Source: Chloroflexota bacterium (lineage in GTDB: Bacteria > Chloroflexota > Limnocylindria > Limnocylindrales > CSP1-4). From it: a DNA stretch of 64,000 nt. Positions within the stretch are counted from its first letter, which is position 1. Each line of letters starts with the position of its first letter. The position numbers and the translations under genes are program-made. Of this stretch, positions 25,319 through 33,898 are shown one piece after another. The notes under the pieces were generated by a model that was not told the DNA's origin, ran no database searches, and saw only the letters and a program-made list of their open reading frames with translations. The stretch covers positions 124,001-188,000 of the forward strand of contig JACPOS010000017.1 in the NCBI GenBank assembly GCA_016191395.1. The letters are read 5' to 3'.

Positions 25319-26221
25319 CTACCACTGGAGATGCCGCGACAGGCGGGCGCGGACGATGATCGCGAGGCCGTTGAGCAGGAGCATGAGGACCAGGAGGACG
25401 AGGATCGCCGCCGCCGCGATGCCGTGGAACGCGTCCTGCGGGCGGCTGGCCCACTGGTAGACCTGGATGGGCAGGACCGTGAAGCCCTCCTGGAATGGGG
25501 TCGGGAGGAAGGTCACGAAGCTGGCCGCGCCCACGACGATGATCGGGGCCGCCTCGCCGATCGCCCGCGCCATGGCCAGGATGATCCCGGTCATGATCCC
25601 GGGCGCTGCGGCCGGGAGGATGGATCGGCGGACCATCTGCCAGCGCGTCGCCCCGAGCGCGTACGCCCCCTCTCGCTGCGAATCCGGCACGGATCGGAGC
25701 GCCTCCATCGTGGCGATGATCACGACGGGCATGATCAGGAGGGCGAGGGTGAGCGCGGCCGCGATCGGCGAGCGGCCGAGCTGGAGTGCCCGCGCGAAGA
25801 GCGCAAGCCCGAAGATCCCGTACACGATGGATGGCACGCCGGCGAGATTCGAGATGTTCGTCCGCAGGATCCGGTTGAACAGCGTGTTCGCCGCGTACTC
25901 CTCGAGGTAGATGGCCGCAGCCACGCCCAGCGGGAAGCTGATCGCCCCGACCATCAGGCCGATCTCGATCGAACCGACCAGGGCCGGCAGGATGCCCGCC
26001 TGCTCCGGGCGCCTCGACGGCGTGCCGGTGATGAAGTCCAGGTCGATGTACGGCAGGCCCTTCGTGATGACGTCGTACAACAGGAGGACGAGGGCGAGCA
26101 GCAGGAGCCCGATTGCGGCCATGCACGCGCCGAGGAAGCTGGTCCCGGCGAGCTTGCGCCGGGCAATCTGGGGTTCGAAGCGGGGCCGGGCCCCGACGGC
26201 GGGCGGGGAAGCCGTGCTCAC
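25319..26221 (-). CDS. pstA: Phosphate ABC transporter permease PstA
   Basis: Membrane subunit with about six helices in 300 residues. The EAA-type coupling loop is visible as [55 protein letters not shown]. The N-terminal [47 protein letters not shown] segment is diagnostic for PstA over PstC. It uses GTG, overlapping the pstC stop by four bases. Confidence 0.96.
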   Translation of the reverse strand: MSTASPPAVGARPRFEPQIARRKLAGTSFLGACMAAIGLLLLALVLLLYDVITKGLPYIDLDFITGTPSRRPEQAGILPALVGSIEIGLMVGAISFPLGVAAAIYLEEYAANTLFNRILRTNISNLAGVPSIVYGIFGLALFARALQLGRSPIAAALTLALLIMPVVIIATMEALRSVPDSQREGAYALGATRWQMVRRSILPAAAPGIMTGIILAMARAIGEAAPIIVVGAASFVTFLPTPFQEGFTVLPIQVYQWASRPQDAFHGIAAAAILVLLVLMLLLNGLAIIVRARLSRHLQW

Positions 26222-27129
26222 GAGTACCGATTCCGGAACCGGGCGACGATCCGGTTGCTGATCAGGTTGAGCCCGAGCGTGATCGCGAAGAGCACGAGCC
26301 CCACGGCGAACAGCGACTTGAACTGGAGCGAATCCTGGGGCGTGTCGCCGCTGGTGATCTGGGCGATGAAGCCAGCCATGGTGCCGCCCTGCTCGAGCGG
26401 ATCGAGCGTCAGGCGTGGGTTGAAGCCCATCGCGAGCACGACGGCCATCGTCTCGCCGACGGCGCGCGACATGGCCAGGATGATCGAGGACATGATCCCC
26501 GACAACGCCGCCGGGAAGATCACCTTGCGCGTCACTTCGAAGCGGGTGGCCGCCATGGCAAAGGCACCCTCGCGGAGGCCGCGCGGCACGGCCCGCAGCG
26601 CATCCTCGGACAGCGACGCGATGAGCGGCGTCACGAGGAGCCCGACGACGAGGCCCGCCGACAGCATGTTGAACGTCCCGATCTCGGGCAGGATCGGCTT
26701 CAGCAGCTCCGGCGTGATGAAGTTGAGGGCGAAGAACCCGAGCACGATCGTCGGGATCCCGGCGAGCGTCTCGAGGACCGGCTTCACGATCGTCCGCGTC
26801 CGGTTCGACGCGTATTCGCCGAGGTACACCGCTGCCAGGAGGCCGAGCGGCACCGCCACGACGAGCGCGATGAGGGCGACGCCCAGGGTCCCGGCGACGA
26901 GCGGGATGACGCCGAACCTGAACGGCAGGATGGAGGCCGACCAGACGGTCCCGGTCAGAAAGTCGATCGGGTTCACGAAGGCGAAGAACTGGACGGCCTG
27001 GAGCAGGAGCACGAGAACGATCCCGGCGGTCGTCACGATGCCCGCGCCCGCGGCGGAGGCGAGGAGCAGCTCGATCACGCGCTCGGTCGCGGATCGCCGC
27101 AGGACGAGGGGCCGGCCGTCCGTAGTCAT
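26218..27129 (-). CDS. pstC: Phosphate ABC transporter permease PstC
   Basis: 303 residues with about six helices. PstC features include [35 protein letters not shown], then [34 protein letters not shown] and the coupling loop [53 protein letters not shown]. It starts at ATG 82 bases after pstS, and that gap holds a stable hairpin. Confidence 0.96.
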   Translation of the reverse strand: MTTDGRPLVLRRSATERVIELLLASAAGAGIVTTAGIVLVLLLQAVQFFAFVNPIDFLTGTVWSASILPFRFGVIPLVAGTLGVALIALVVAVPLGLLAAVYLGEYASNRTRTIVKPVLETLAGIPTIVLGFFALNFITPELLKPILPEIGTFNMLSAGLVVGLLVTPLIASLSEDALRAVPRGLREGAFAMAATRFEVTRKVIFPAALSGIMSSIILAMSRAVGETMAVVLAMGFNPRLTLDPLEQGGTMAGFIAQITSGDTPQDSLQFKSLFAVGLVLFAITLGLNLISNRIVARFRNRYS

Positions 27130-27161
27130 GCCGCGGTGCTGAACCTCCAGGAACGACGGGA

Positions 27162-27193
27162 ACGCACCGACCCGGTTGCCCGGGCCGGTGCGT
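27162..27193 (-). other. Stable hairpin between pstS and pstC
   Basis: The transcript would fold ACGCACCGGCCCGG against CCGGGTCGGTGCGT around a GCAA loop: a 14-pair stem with one mismatch and a stable tetraloop. No T-run follows, so it is not a classic terminator. Hairpins in this position commonly protect the abundant binding-protein message and lower expression of the membrane subunits. Confidence 0.6.
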
Positions 27194-27211
27194 CAGCGGT
27201 GATCGATCGGC

Positions 27212-28222
27212 CTACTTGAGTGCCGCCTCCAGGGCCGCCTTCGACTTGGCCAGGACATCGGGCTGGGCCTCGATGTACCCGGTCTCGTCGACGAACGTGT
27301 TGACGTTGTCGAGGTAGTAGCGAACGAAGGCCGCGACCTCCGGTCGAAGCAGCGCCCTCGTGGATGGGTAGATGAACAGCGGGCGGGCGAGTGGCTTGTA
27401 GGTCCCGTTGTTCACGTTTGCGGCGGAAGGCTCAACGCACCCCTTGCCGCTGTCGATCGCGACCGCCTTGATCTTGTCGAGGTTCTCCTCGAGGTAGGCG
27501 AAGCCGAAGTAGCCCAGCGCATCCTTGTCACCGGCGACGCCGGTCACCAGGGCGTTGTCGTCCTCCGATGGCGTGTAGTCGGAGCGACTCTGCTTTGCCT
27601 TGCCGTTGATGACCTCGGTGAAGTAGTCGAAGGTCCCGGAGTCCGGGCCGGGCCCGAACAGCTTGATCGGCTCGGCCGGGAACATCGGGTCGACCTGGTT
27701 CCAGGTGGACACCGTGCTGCCCTGATCCCACATGAGCTTGAGCTGCGCCGTGGTCAGGCAGGTCGCCCACGTGTTGTTCTTGTTGACGACCACCGACAGT
27801 GCGTCCGTCGCGATGCCGAGCTCGAGGTAGCTCACCCCGGCGTCCTTGCACAGGGTTGCCTCCGACTTCGCGTCCGCCGTGTCTGCGGTCTTGATCGGGC
27901 GCGACGCGTCGTTCATGTCCGTCTCGTTGTTGCAGAAGCGCTTGAACCCGCCGCCCGTGCCCGCGAAGGCGACGGTCACCTTGACCCCGCTGTTCGCCTT
28001 CTGGAACTCCTCGGCCACGGCCTCGGTGATCGGGTAGACCGTGCTGGAACCGTCGATGTTCACGGCGCCGGACAGTGGCGCGGCGGCTGTTGCGCCGGGT
28101 GTCATTGTGGGGGCCGTGGTCGCTCCGGACGTCGGTGCCGTCGCGGCGCCGCCGCCACACGCGGCGATCACGAACGCCGCGGTCGCGAGCAGCGCGAGAC
28201 CCCTGGTTCTGGATGTGGTCAC
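27212..28222 (-). CDS. pstS: Phosphate-binding lipoprotein PstS
   Basis: Extracytoplasmic phosphate receptor, 336 residues. The signal reads LALLATAAFVIAACGGG, with a lipobox whose Cys at about residue 22 would be lipidated, then a Thr/Ala/Pro spacer. Phosphate-site motifs are IDGSSTVYPITEAVAEEF, FAGTGGGFKRFC, DASRPI and GPGPDSGTFDYFTEV. Cys residues (FCNNE; TLCKD; ATCLTT; GKGCVEP) may form disulphides. The GTG start is preceded by GGGAGGA, and a four-unit Pho box lies 65-105 bases upstream. It is the first gene of pstSCAB-phoU-arsC. Confidence 0.96.
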   Translation of the reverse strand: MTTSRTRGLALLATAAFVIAACGGGAATAPTSGATTAPTMTPGATAAAPLSGAVNIDGSSTVYPITEAVAEEFQKANSGVKVTVAFAGTGGGFKRFCNNETDMNDASRPIKTADTADAKSEATLCKDAGVSYLELGIATDALSVVVNKNNTWATCLTTAQLKLMWDQGSTVSTWNQVDPMFPAEPIKLFGPGPDSGTFDYFTEVINGKAKQSRSDYTPSEDDNALVTGVAGDKDALGYFGFAYLEENLDKIKAVAIDSGKGCVEPSAANVNNGTYKPLARPLFIYPSTRALLRPEVAAFVRYYLDNVNTFVDETGYIEAQPDVLAKSKAALEAALK

Positions 28223-28285
28223 TCGATGCGTCCTCCCTGGACATGCACACAGGCGTTGTCGTACGAGGAGATCGTCGAGTTGAGG

Positions 28286-28325
28286 CGTGAACGGGGTGTC
28301 GGCCCCGTGTTAACAGTCGATCAAC
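28286..28325 (-). promoter_or_regulatory. Four-unit Pho box before pstS
   Basis: On the bottom strand, heptamers GTTGATC, GTTAACA, GCCGACA and GTTCACG follow one another with exactly four bases between each. Three of the four fit GTTNAN and the third is degenerate. The 11-base period puts all units on one face of the helix, as with PhoP/RegX3/PhoB-type binding. The array starts only 24 bases after the stop of the upstream unrelated gene and ends 63 bases before the pstS GTG. Confidence 0.8.
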
Positions 28326-28348
28326 GGCGCCCTATGCCCAGCGCGGGT

Positions 28349-28702
28349 TCAGCCCTCGGCGACGTACCGCCGTTCGCCGTTCGCGGGGTCGATGAGCACG
28401 CGCATGCGCCGGCCCGTCGTCGGGTCGATGAACAGCTCGGGGGTAGGGCGGAAGCGAGGCTCCAGCTGGGCCCCCGCCGGCTCGCCGCCGCCCGGCCCGG
28501 TCGGCCCGTTGGTGATCTCCGCCGAGGCTGACCGGTAGCGATGCCGCTCCACCGCGACGATCACGACCAGGAACGCGCCGAAGCCAGCAAGCTCCAGCCC
28601 GGGGATCGCGCCACCGCCGGGCAGCGCCGCGATCACGCCGATGCCCGCGAGCATCAGGAGCAGCCCGAAGACGACGAGGATCCCCCGGATGACGGCGCTC
28701 AC
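28349..28702 (-). CDS. Small unknown membrane protein
   Basis: 117 residues with two membrane helices (VIRGILVVFGLLLMLAGIGVIAAL and LELAGFGAFLVVIVAVER) and a cytoplasmic C-terminal tail containing PELFIDPTTGRRMRVLIDPANGERRYV, a short repeat of D-P-x-x-G-x-R-R-x-x-V that may be a small structural motif. I do not know the family. It starts at GTG and is the last of three genes (DUF971, YbjQ-like, this one) read together. Confidence 0.7.
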   Translation of the reverse strand: MSAVIRGILVVFGLLLMLAGIGVIAALPGGGAIPGLELAGFGAFLVVIVAVERHRYRSASAEITNGPTGPGGGEPAGAQLEPRFRPTPELFIDPTTGRRMRVLIDPANGERRYVAEG

Positions 28703-28714
28703 CCCGCGGCCGCT

Positions 28715-29059
28715 CTACTCGCTTGCCTGCGTGGCCGAGGCGTCTGGCTCCACGACCACCGCGGTGCCGTACGCGACGATCTCGGACATCGTGCCGGCGA
28801 GCCCGCTGCTGTCGAAGCGCATCGAGATGACCGCGTTCGCGCCCATCAGGGTCGCGTTCTTGACGAGGCGGTCCAGCGCCTGTCGGCGGGTGTCCTCGAG
28901 AAGCTGGGTGTACTCGTGGATCTCGCCGCCGCCGAGCGAGCGGAGGCCGGCAATCAGGTTGCCGGAGAAGCCGCGGCTGCGGACCACGAGGCCGAACGTC
29001 TGGCCCTTCGTCTCGACGACGCGGTGACCGGCGATGAACGGTGCGGTGCTGACGATCAC
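28715..29059 (-). CDS. YbjQ/DUF74-family protein
   Basis: A 114-residue protein of the YbjQ (heavy-metal-binding-like, PF01906) family: IVSTAPFIAGHRVVETKGQTFGLVVRSRG, then ALDRLVKNATLMGANAVISMRFDSS with the conserved A-L-G/M-A-N-A-V-x-x-x-R-F-D signature, and a final strand EIVAYGTAVVVEP. Family structures are pentameric rings of unknown function. GTG 29059 is chosen because it makes a GTGA overlap with the DUF971 gene and is preceded by GGGGGG; ATG 29077 or 29086 are alternatives. Confidence 0.85.
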   Translation of the reverse strand: MIVSTAPFIAGHRVVETKGQTFGLVVRSRGFSGNLIAGLRSLGGGEIHEYTQLLEDTRRQALDRLVKNATLMGANAVISMRFDSSGLAGTMSEIVAYGTAVVVEPDASATQASE

Positions 29060-29451
29060 GATCTGACCCCCCTGCATTCGGGACATGAGCAGCGCTCGCG
29101 CAGCAGCGCGAACGGGTAGTAGCCGGTGTGATGGCCGTCGCCCCAGGTGGGTGCGAGGGCGTACGAGCCGACGAGGTGCACGTCGACGAGCCGGGTCTGC
29201 TCGTCGGTGAGGGTCGGCGATGTGTCCAGCCAGCCCGGCAGGCCGGCCTCGCCGCGACAGAAGGCACATGGGCACAGCCAGCGCAGGTCGTGCGCGCCGT
29301 ACATGGTCACGTGGCCGTCCGCCCACGCGAGCTCCAGGGTGCCGGCACCCCGGTCCGCGTGGATCTTCGTCGGGGTCGTCCGGTCGCCGGACGGCATGGA
29401 GCGCTCGATGGGCGCGCCGCCGGGCATTGCGTGGTTGTCCGCAGTGGTCAT
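29056..29451 (-). CDS. DUF971 domain protein
   Basis: 131 residues. The DUF971 core (PF06155) reads IHADRGAGTLELAWADGHVTMYGAHDLRWLCPCAFCRGE and then SYALAPTWGDGHHTGYYPFALLRE, as in the N-terminal domain of gamma-butyrobetaine hydroxylase-like proteins and in proteins near Fe-S maturation factors. Four cysteines in CPCAFC plus CSCPEC at the end could bind zinc or an Fe-S cluster; the CSCPEC tail is unusual for stand-alone DUF971 proteins. It heads the three-gene leftward operon and is divergent from the NatA-like ABC gene. Confidence 0.8.
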   Translation of the reverse strand: MTTADNHAMPGGAPIERSMPSGDRTTPTKIHADRGAGTLELAWADGHVTMYGAHDLRWLCPCAFCRGEAGLPGWLDTSPTLTDEQTRLVDVHLVGSYALAPTWGDGHHTGYYPFALLRERCSCPECRGVRS

Positions 29452-29490
29452 GCCGTGGATTCTGCGCCGGAATCGGGACCATCGGCTAAC

Positions 29491-29507
29491 GGACCCCCCG
29501 GGGGTCC
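29491..29507. promoter_or_regulatory. GC-rich palindrome in divergent promoter region
   Basis: GGACCCCCCGGGGGTCC is a perfect 17-base inverted repeat about a single central base, lying between the DUF971 and NatA-like starts. A TATGCT that could serve as a -10 element follows about six bases later. It may be an operator for either operon. Confidence 0.35.
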
Positions 29508-29528
29508 CGGGCTATGCTCCGGCGCACC

Positions 29529-30532
<1,004 letters not shown>

Positions 30533-30536
<4 letters not shown>

Positions 30537-31873
30537 GCGCGCCCCAGTCGGCCATTCCGGAACGCGTGGAGCCGGGCACGGTGGCGAACTCGTGGCTCGT
30601 CGCCCGGCGCGAGTTCCGCGAGCGTGTCCGCAGCCGGCTGTTCTTCGTGTCGACGCTCCTGCTGGCCGGCCTTGCCGTCGCGGTGTCGCTGACACCCGTG
30701 CTGGTCCAGTTCGCCGATCGTGGCACGACCACCAAGATCGCCGTGGTCAGCGACGACCCCGCCCTCACGGCCTCGTCCATCCAGATCCTCAACGGGATCC
30801 TGAACCCGACGCCCGTACCGGGCAAGGCGGATCTCTACTCCTTCGAATCTGCGACCGCTGGCCAGGCGAACGCCGAGACCGTCGCCGGCGGCGCCTACGA
30901 TGCGGCGCTCGTCGCGACCCGCCTGCAATCGGGGCAGATCACGTTCCAGCTGCTGACCAGCGAGCGGATCGGCACGGATCGGGTCCAGCTGATCCAGGTC
31001 GGCTCACTCGCCATCGGCATCTTCGACTGGATCAAGGTCAACGGCGCCGGGGTGACGGGGCCATTCCTTGCGCCGCGGTTCGACTCCGCCCAGGTCTCGG
31101 GTGGGGGCGGCGGAACCGCGGGGCCGGTCGGGGCGAGCGAGTTCGCCGGCCGCCGGATCGTCGGCGTCGTGTTCGTCGTCCTCATCTTCATCACGCTCGT
31201 GATCTACGGGATGTGGGTCGCGGCCGGTGTCGTCGCGGAGAAGTCCAGCCGGGTCATGGAGCTCCTCATCAGCGCCGCCACGCCGGCACAGCTGATCACC
31301 GGCAAGGTGGTCGGGATCGGGCTTGCCGGGCTCGTCCAGTACGTCGCGATCCTGATCCCGGCGCTGACGACGCTGTTCCTCCAGGACCGCATCGCGGGCG
31401 CGTTGCTCGGCGGCTCCAGCGGCGTCCAGCTGTCCCTCTCCGCCCTCAGCCCGGGCCTGCTCGCGGCCTACGGCGGCTTCTGGATCCTGGGATTCATCCT
31501 GTACGCGCTGATCTACGCGGCGGCCGGCTCGCTCGTGAGCCGGGCGGAGGATCTCCAGGTCCTCGCGCTGCCGCTCAGCATCATCGCCATCGTCGGCTAT
31601 CTCATCGCCGTCATGGCCCTGTCAGGTGGGATCAGCGGCGAGGTCCGCTTCGCATCCTGGGTGCCGTTCTGGAGCCCGTTCGTGATGCTCACCCGCCTCA
31701 CCGTCGCGCACGTGGAGCCGTGGGAGATCGCGCTGTCCTACGGGCTGTTGATCGCCGCGATCCCGCTCGTCGGCATCGTCGCGGTCCGCGTGTACTCCGC
31801 CGGCGTGCTCCTGTACGGGCAGCGCCCCGGCGCGCGAGCCATCGTGGGGGCCATCCTCCGACCACCCGTCTGA
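30533..31873 (+). CDS. ABC-2 permease, NatB-like
   Basis: 446 residues. The cytoplasmic head ([39 protein letters not shown]) leads into helix 1, then a large ~150-residue extracytoplasmic domain ([22 protein letters not shown] onward), then about five helices including [56 protein letters not shown], the ABC-2 coupling motif. This architecture is that of NatB/YhaP exporters. It probably expels a cation, drug or lipid, and specificity cannot be read from sequence. Confidence 0.9.
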
Positions 31874-31890
31874 TCCGGCGGCATCTGGGG

Positions 31891-31930
31891 CGCGCTGCGC
31901 CGCGCCGCGCCGCGCCGCGCCGCGCCGCGC
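31891..31930. repeat. CGCGC pentamer tandem repeat
   Basis: Eight consecutive five-base units: CGCGC, one TGCGC, then six CGCGC units, just after the NatB-like stop codon. The tract is slippage-prone and non-coding. Confidence 0.85.
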
Positions 31931-31958
31931 CCATGTGCGTCTCTTGTCGGCGCAATTC

Positions 31959-32046
31959 GATGACCGTCGCTGCATCATGGGCTCGGGCGGCTCCAACGGA
32001 GGGGGACGCACCTCCCCCGCACCACCTTGATGCAGCGAATGTCATC
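31959..32046. other. Long inverted repeat between convergent genes
   Basis: A 19-base arm GATGACCGTCGCTGCATCA at 31959-31977 pairs with its near-complement at 32028-32046 (two mismatches). Within the 50-base loop a smaller hairpin, GGGGGA-CGCACC-TCCCCC, is nested. The element sits between the stop codons of two convergent genes (31873 and 32088). It could be a bidirectional terminator, an RNA structure or a REP/MITE-like relic. There is no U-run on either side, so simple intrinsic termination is doubtful. Confidence 0.55.
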
Positions 32047-32087
32047 AAAATCCGTCGTCGGGGACATCGACGGGCGGTGGCTGACGC

Positions 32088-32828
32088 CTACTCCTCGTCG
32101 AACTCCAATGGAAGGCGGCGGATGAGTGCCAGGACGTGCTCGCTCCGGCCGGTGGCGTAGCCGGCGATGTCCGTTGCCGCGGCCATCGCAGCCGCATCCG
32201 CCCGGGCGCTCGTCGCGCCGCCCACCGCCACGCTGCGCCAGAGCCTGCTGCGGACGCCGGGCAGGTATGGGCTGGTCCGCTGCCGAGCTCGGATCCCGAA
32301 GAGACCCTGGCCGGTGACGGCCTCGAACAGGGCCTTTCCTTCGGCCGCGATCGACGGAACCGCGACGACCTCGTCGCCGGGTCGGAGGGCCTGGCGGAGG
32401 AAGGCGCGCCGCTTATCCAGGGTGAGGTTCAGGAGCGACCGCCCGTCGAGGTCGAGGATGTCGAACGCGAGGTAGGAGAGGGGACGCCCCGGCTCGCCCG
32501 CGAACCGCCGCGCGAGCTCCTCGTGATCCAGGCGTCCGGCGTCATCGACGACCACGATCTCGCCGTCGAGGACGGCCGACCGTGCGGCCACGCGTGCGGC
32601 GAGCCCAGCCAGATCCAGCGGCGCCGGGCCCCGCGTGCCGTCCTCGGCCACGAGCGCGACGTCGCCCATGCCGGCCTCGGCCGCAGGACCGATCAGCGCC
32701 AGTGCGCGTGCGCCGCCCCAGATCGGCTCGAACAGGTGCGCCGACGAGTCGAATGCCTCCGGCAACGGCCGCGCGAGCATCGGTCGCAACCCCGACGGCA
32801 GCCTCGGCACCGGCGGGTCGAGCCGCAT
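32088..32828 (-). CDS. Catalytically degenerate ATP-dependent DNA ligase-like protein
   Basis: The fold order follows a LigD/LigC-type adenylation domain, but the catalytic residues are lost. Where active enzymes have E-P-K-W-D-G-F-R, this protein has FEPIWGGAR (residues 33-41): the nucleophilic Lys is Ile36 and the Asp is Gly38. LDGEIVVVDD (motif III) and YLAFDILDLDGRSL (IIIa) are kept. Motif IV reads GLFGIRARQ instead of GLEGVMAKR, with SPYLPGVRSRLWRSV replacing the Lys-containing motif V. There is no OB-fold domain. 246 residues from ATG, or 256 from GTG 32858. The frame is intact. It is divergent from deoC. Confidence 0.75.
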   Translation of the reverse strand: MRLDPPVPRLPSGLRPMLARPLPEAFDSSAHLFEPIWGGARALALIGPAAEAGMGDVALVAEDGTRGPAPLDLAGLAARVAARSAVLDGEIVVVDDAGRLDHEELARRFAGEPGRPLSYLAFDILDLDGRSLLNLTLDKRRAFLRQALRPGDEVVAVPSIAAEGKALFEAVTGQGLFGIRARQRTSPYLPGVRSRLWRSVAVGGATSARADAAAMAAATDIAGYATGRSEHVLALIRRLPLEFDEE

Positions 32829-32876
32829 GGTGAGCTGGTCTGAAACGCCGTCCACGCGGTGTATCCTGCCACTCCC

Positions 32877-33857
32877 ATGGCCGTCCGCCAGCCAGACACC
32901 CTCTCCCGCGAGCGCGCCAGCGAGCTCGTCAGCGCGTGGGCGGGCGGGCGCCCCGGGCCGCTCGGGAGCGTGCTCGGGCGCCAGACCGCGGTGGACCAGG
33001 TTGGGGTGGAGCTGCGCGTCGAGACGCTCAAGAAGCGCTCGATCAAGAAGGCCTCCAAGCTGTGGGCCCTGGACCTCGCGATCCGGATGATGGATCTGAC
33101 GACCCTCGAGGGCCGCGACACCCCGGGCAAGGTCCGCGCGCTGTGCGCGAAGGCGATGCACCCCAGGCCCGGCGATCCCACCATCCCGAGTGTCGCCGCG
33201 ATCTGCCTCTACCCGTCGCTCATCGCCGAGGCGAAGGATGCGCTGCGCGGCTCCACCGTCCGGGTGGCGAGCGTTGCCACCGGCTTCCCGTCCGGCCAGA
33301 CGTTCCGGGACATCAAGGTCGCCGAGGTCAAGGCTGCCGTTGCCGCGGGCGCAGACGAGGTCGACATGGTCATCGACCGCGGTGCGTTCCTCGCGGGCGA
33401 CTACGCGACCGTCTACGACGAGATCGTCGAGATCAAGGACGCGTGCGGCGAGGCGCACCTCAAGGTGATCCTGGAAACGGGAGAGCTGGGCACGTTCGAC
33501 CAGGTCCGGCGCGCGAGCATCCTTGCCATGGCTGCCGGCGCCGATTTCATCAAGACCTCCACGGGCAAGATCCAGCCGGCGGCGACGCTGCCGGTGACGC
33601 TCGTCATGCTCGAGGCGATCCGCGACTTCGAGAAGGCGACGGGGCGCGCCGTCGGGATGAAGCCGGCCGGCGGGATCCGGACCGCCAAGGAGGCCGTGCA
33701 GTACCTCGTGGTGCTGTACGAGACGCTCGGCCCCCGGTGGATGACGCCGGAGCGGTTCCGCTTCGGTGCCTCGACCCTGCTCAACGACGTGCTGATGCAG
33801 ATCGAGAAGGAGCGCACGGGCCGCTACCAGGACCCCGACCACTTCACGATCGACTGA
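32877..33857 (+). CDS. deoC: Deoxyribose-phosphate aldolase
   Basis: Cleaves 2-deoxyribose-5-phosphate to glyceraldehyde-3-phosphate and acetaldehyde. The 326-residue length is of the longer DERA class. Core motifs: TIPSVAAICLYPSLIAEAKDAL, RVASVATGFPSGQTF, AGADEVDMVIDRGAFLAG, LKVILETGEL (catalytic Lys/Glu region), GADFIKTSTGKI (Schiff-base Lys) and VGMKPAGGIRTAKEAVQYL. ATG 32877 is preferred over the upstream ATG at 32859. Acetaldehyde made here could be oxidised by the aldehyde dehydrogenase at 37.8 kb. Confidence 0.96.
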   Translation: MAVRQPDTLSRERASELVSAWAGGRPGPLGSVLGRQTAVDQVGVELRVETLKKRSIKKASKLWALDLAIRMMDLTTLEGRDTPGKVRALCAKAMHPRPGDPTIPSVAAICLYPSLIAEAKDALRGSTVRVASVATGFPSGQTFRDIKVAEVKAAVAAGADEVDMVIDRGAFLAGDYATVYDEIVEIKDACGEAHLKVILETGELGTFDQVRRASILAMAAGADFIKTSTGKIQPAATLPVTLVMLEAIRDFEKATGRAVGMKPAGGIRTAKEAVQYLVVLYETLGPRWMTPERFRFGASTLLNDVLMQIEKERTGRYQDPDHFTID

Positions 33858-33898
33858 CCGGCCGGAACCCCACGGGTCTCCCGACCGTCAGCGCATCG

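Noticed and set aside
25283-27142. Long top-strand ORF opposite pstA and pstC
   Set aside because: Antisense to two unmistakable permease genes.
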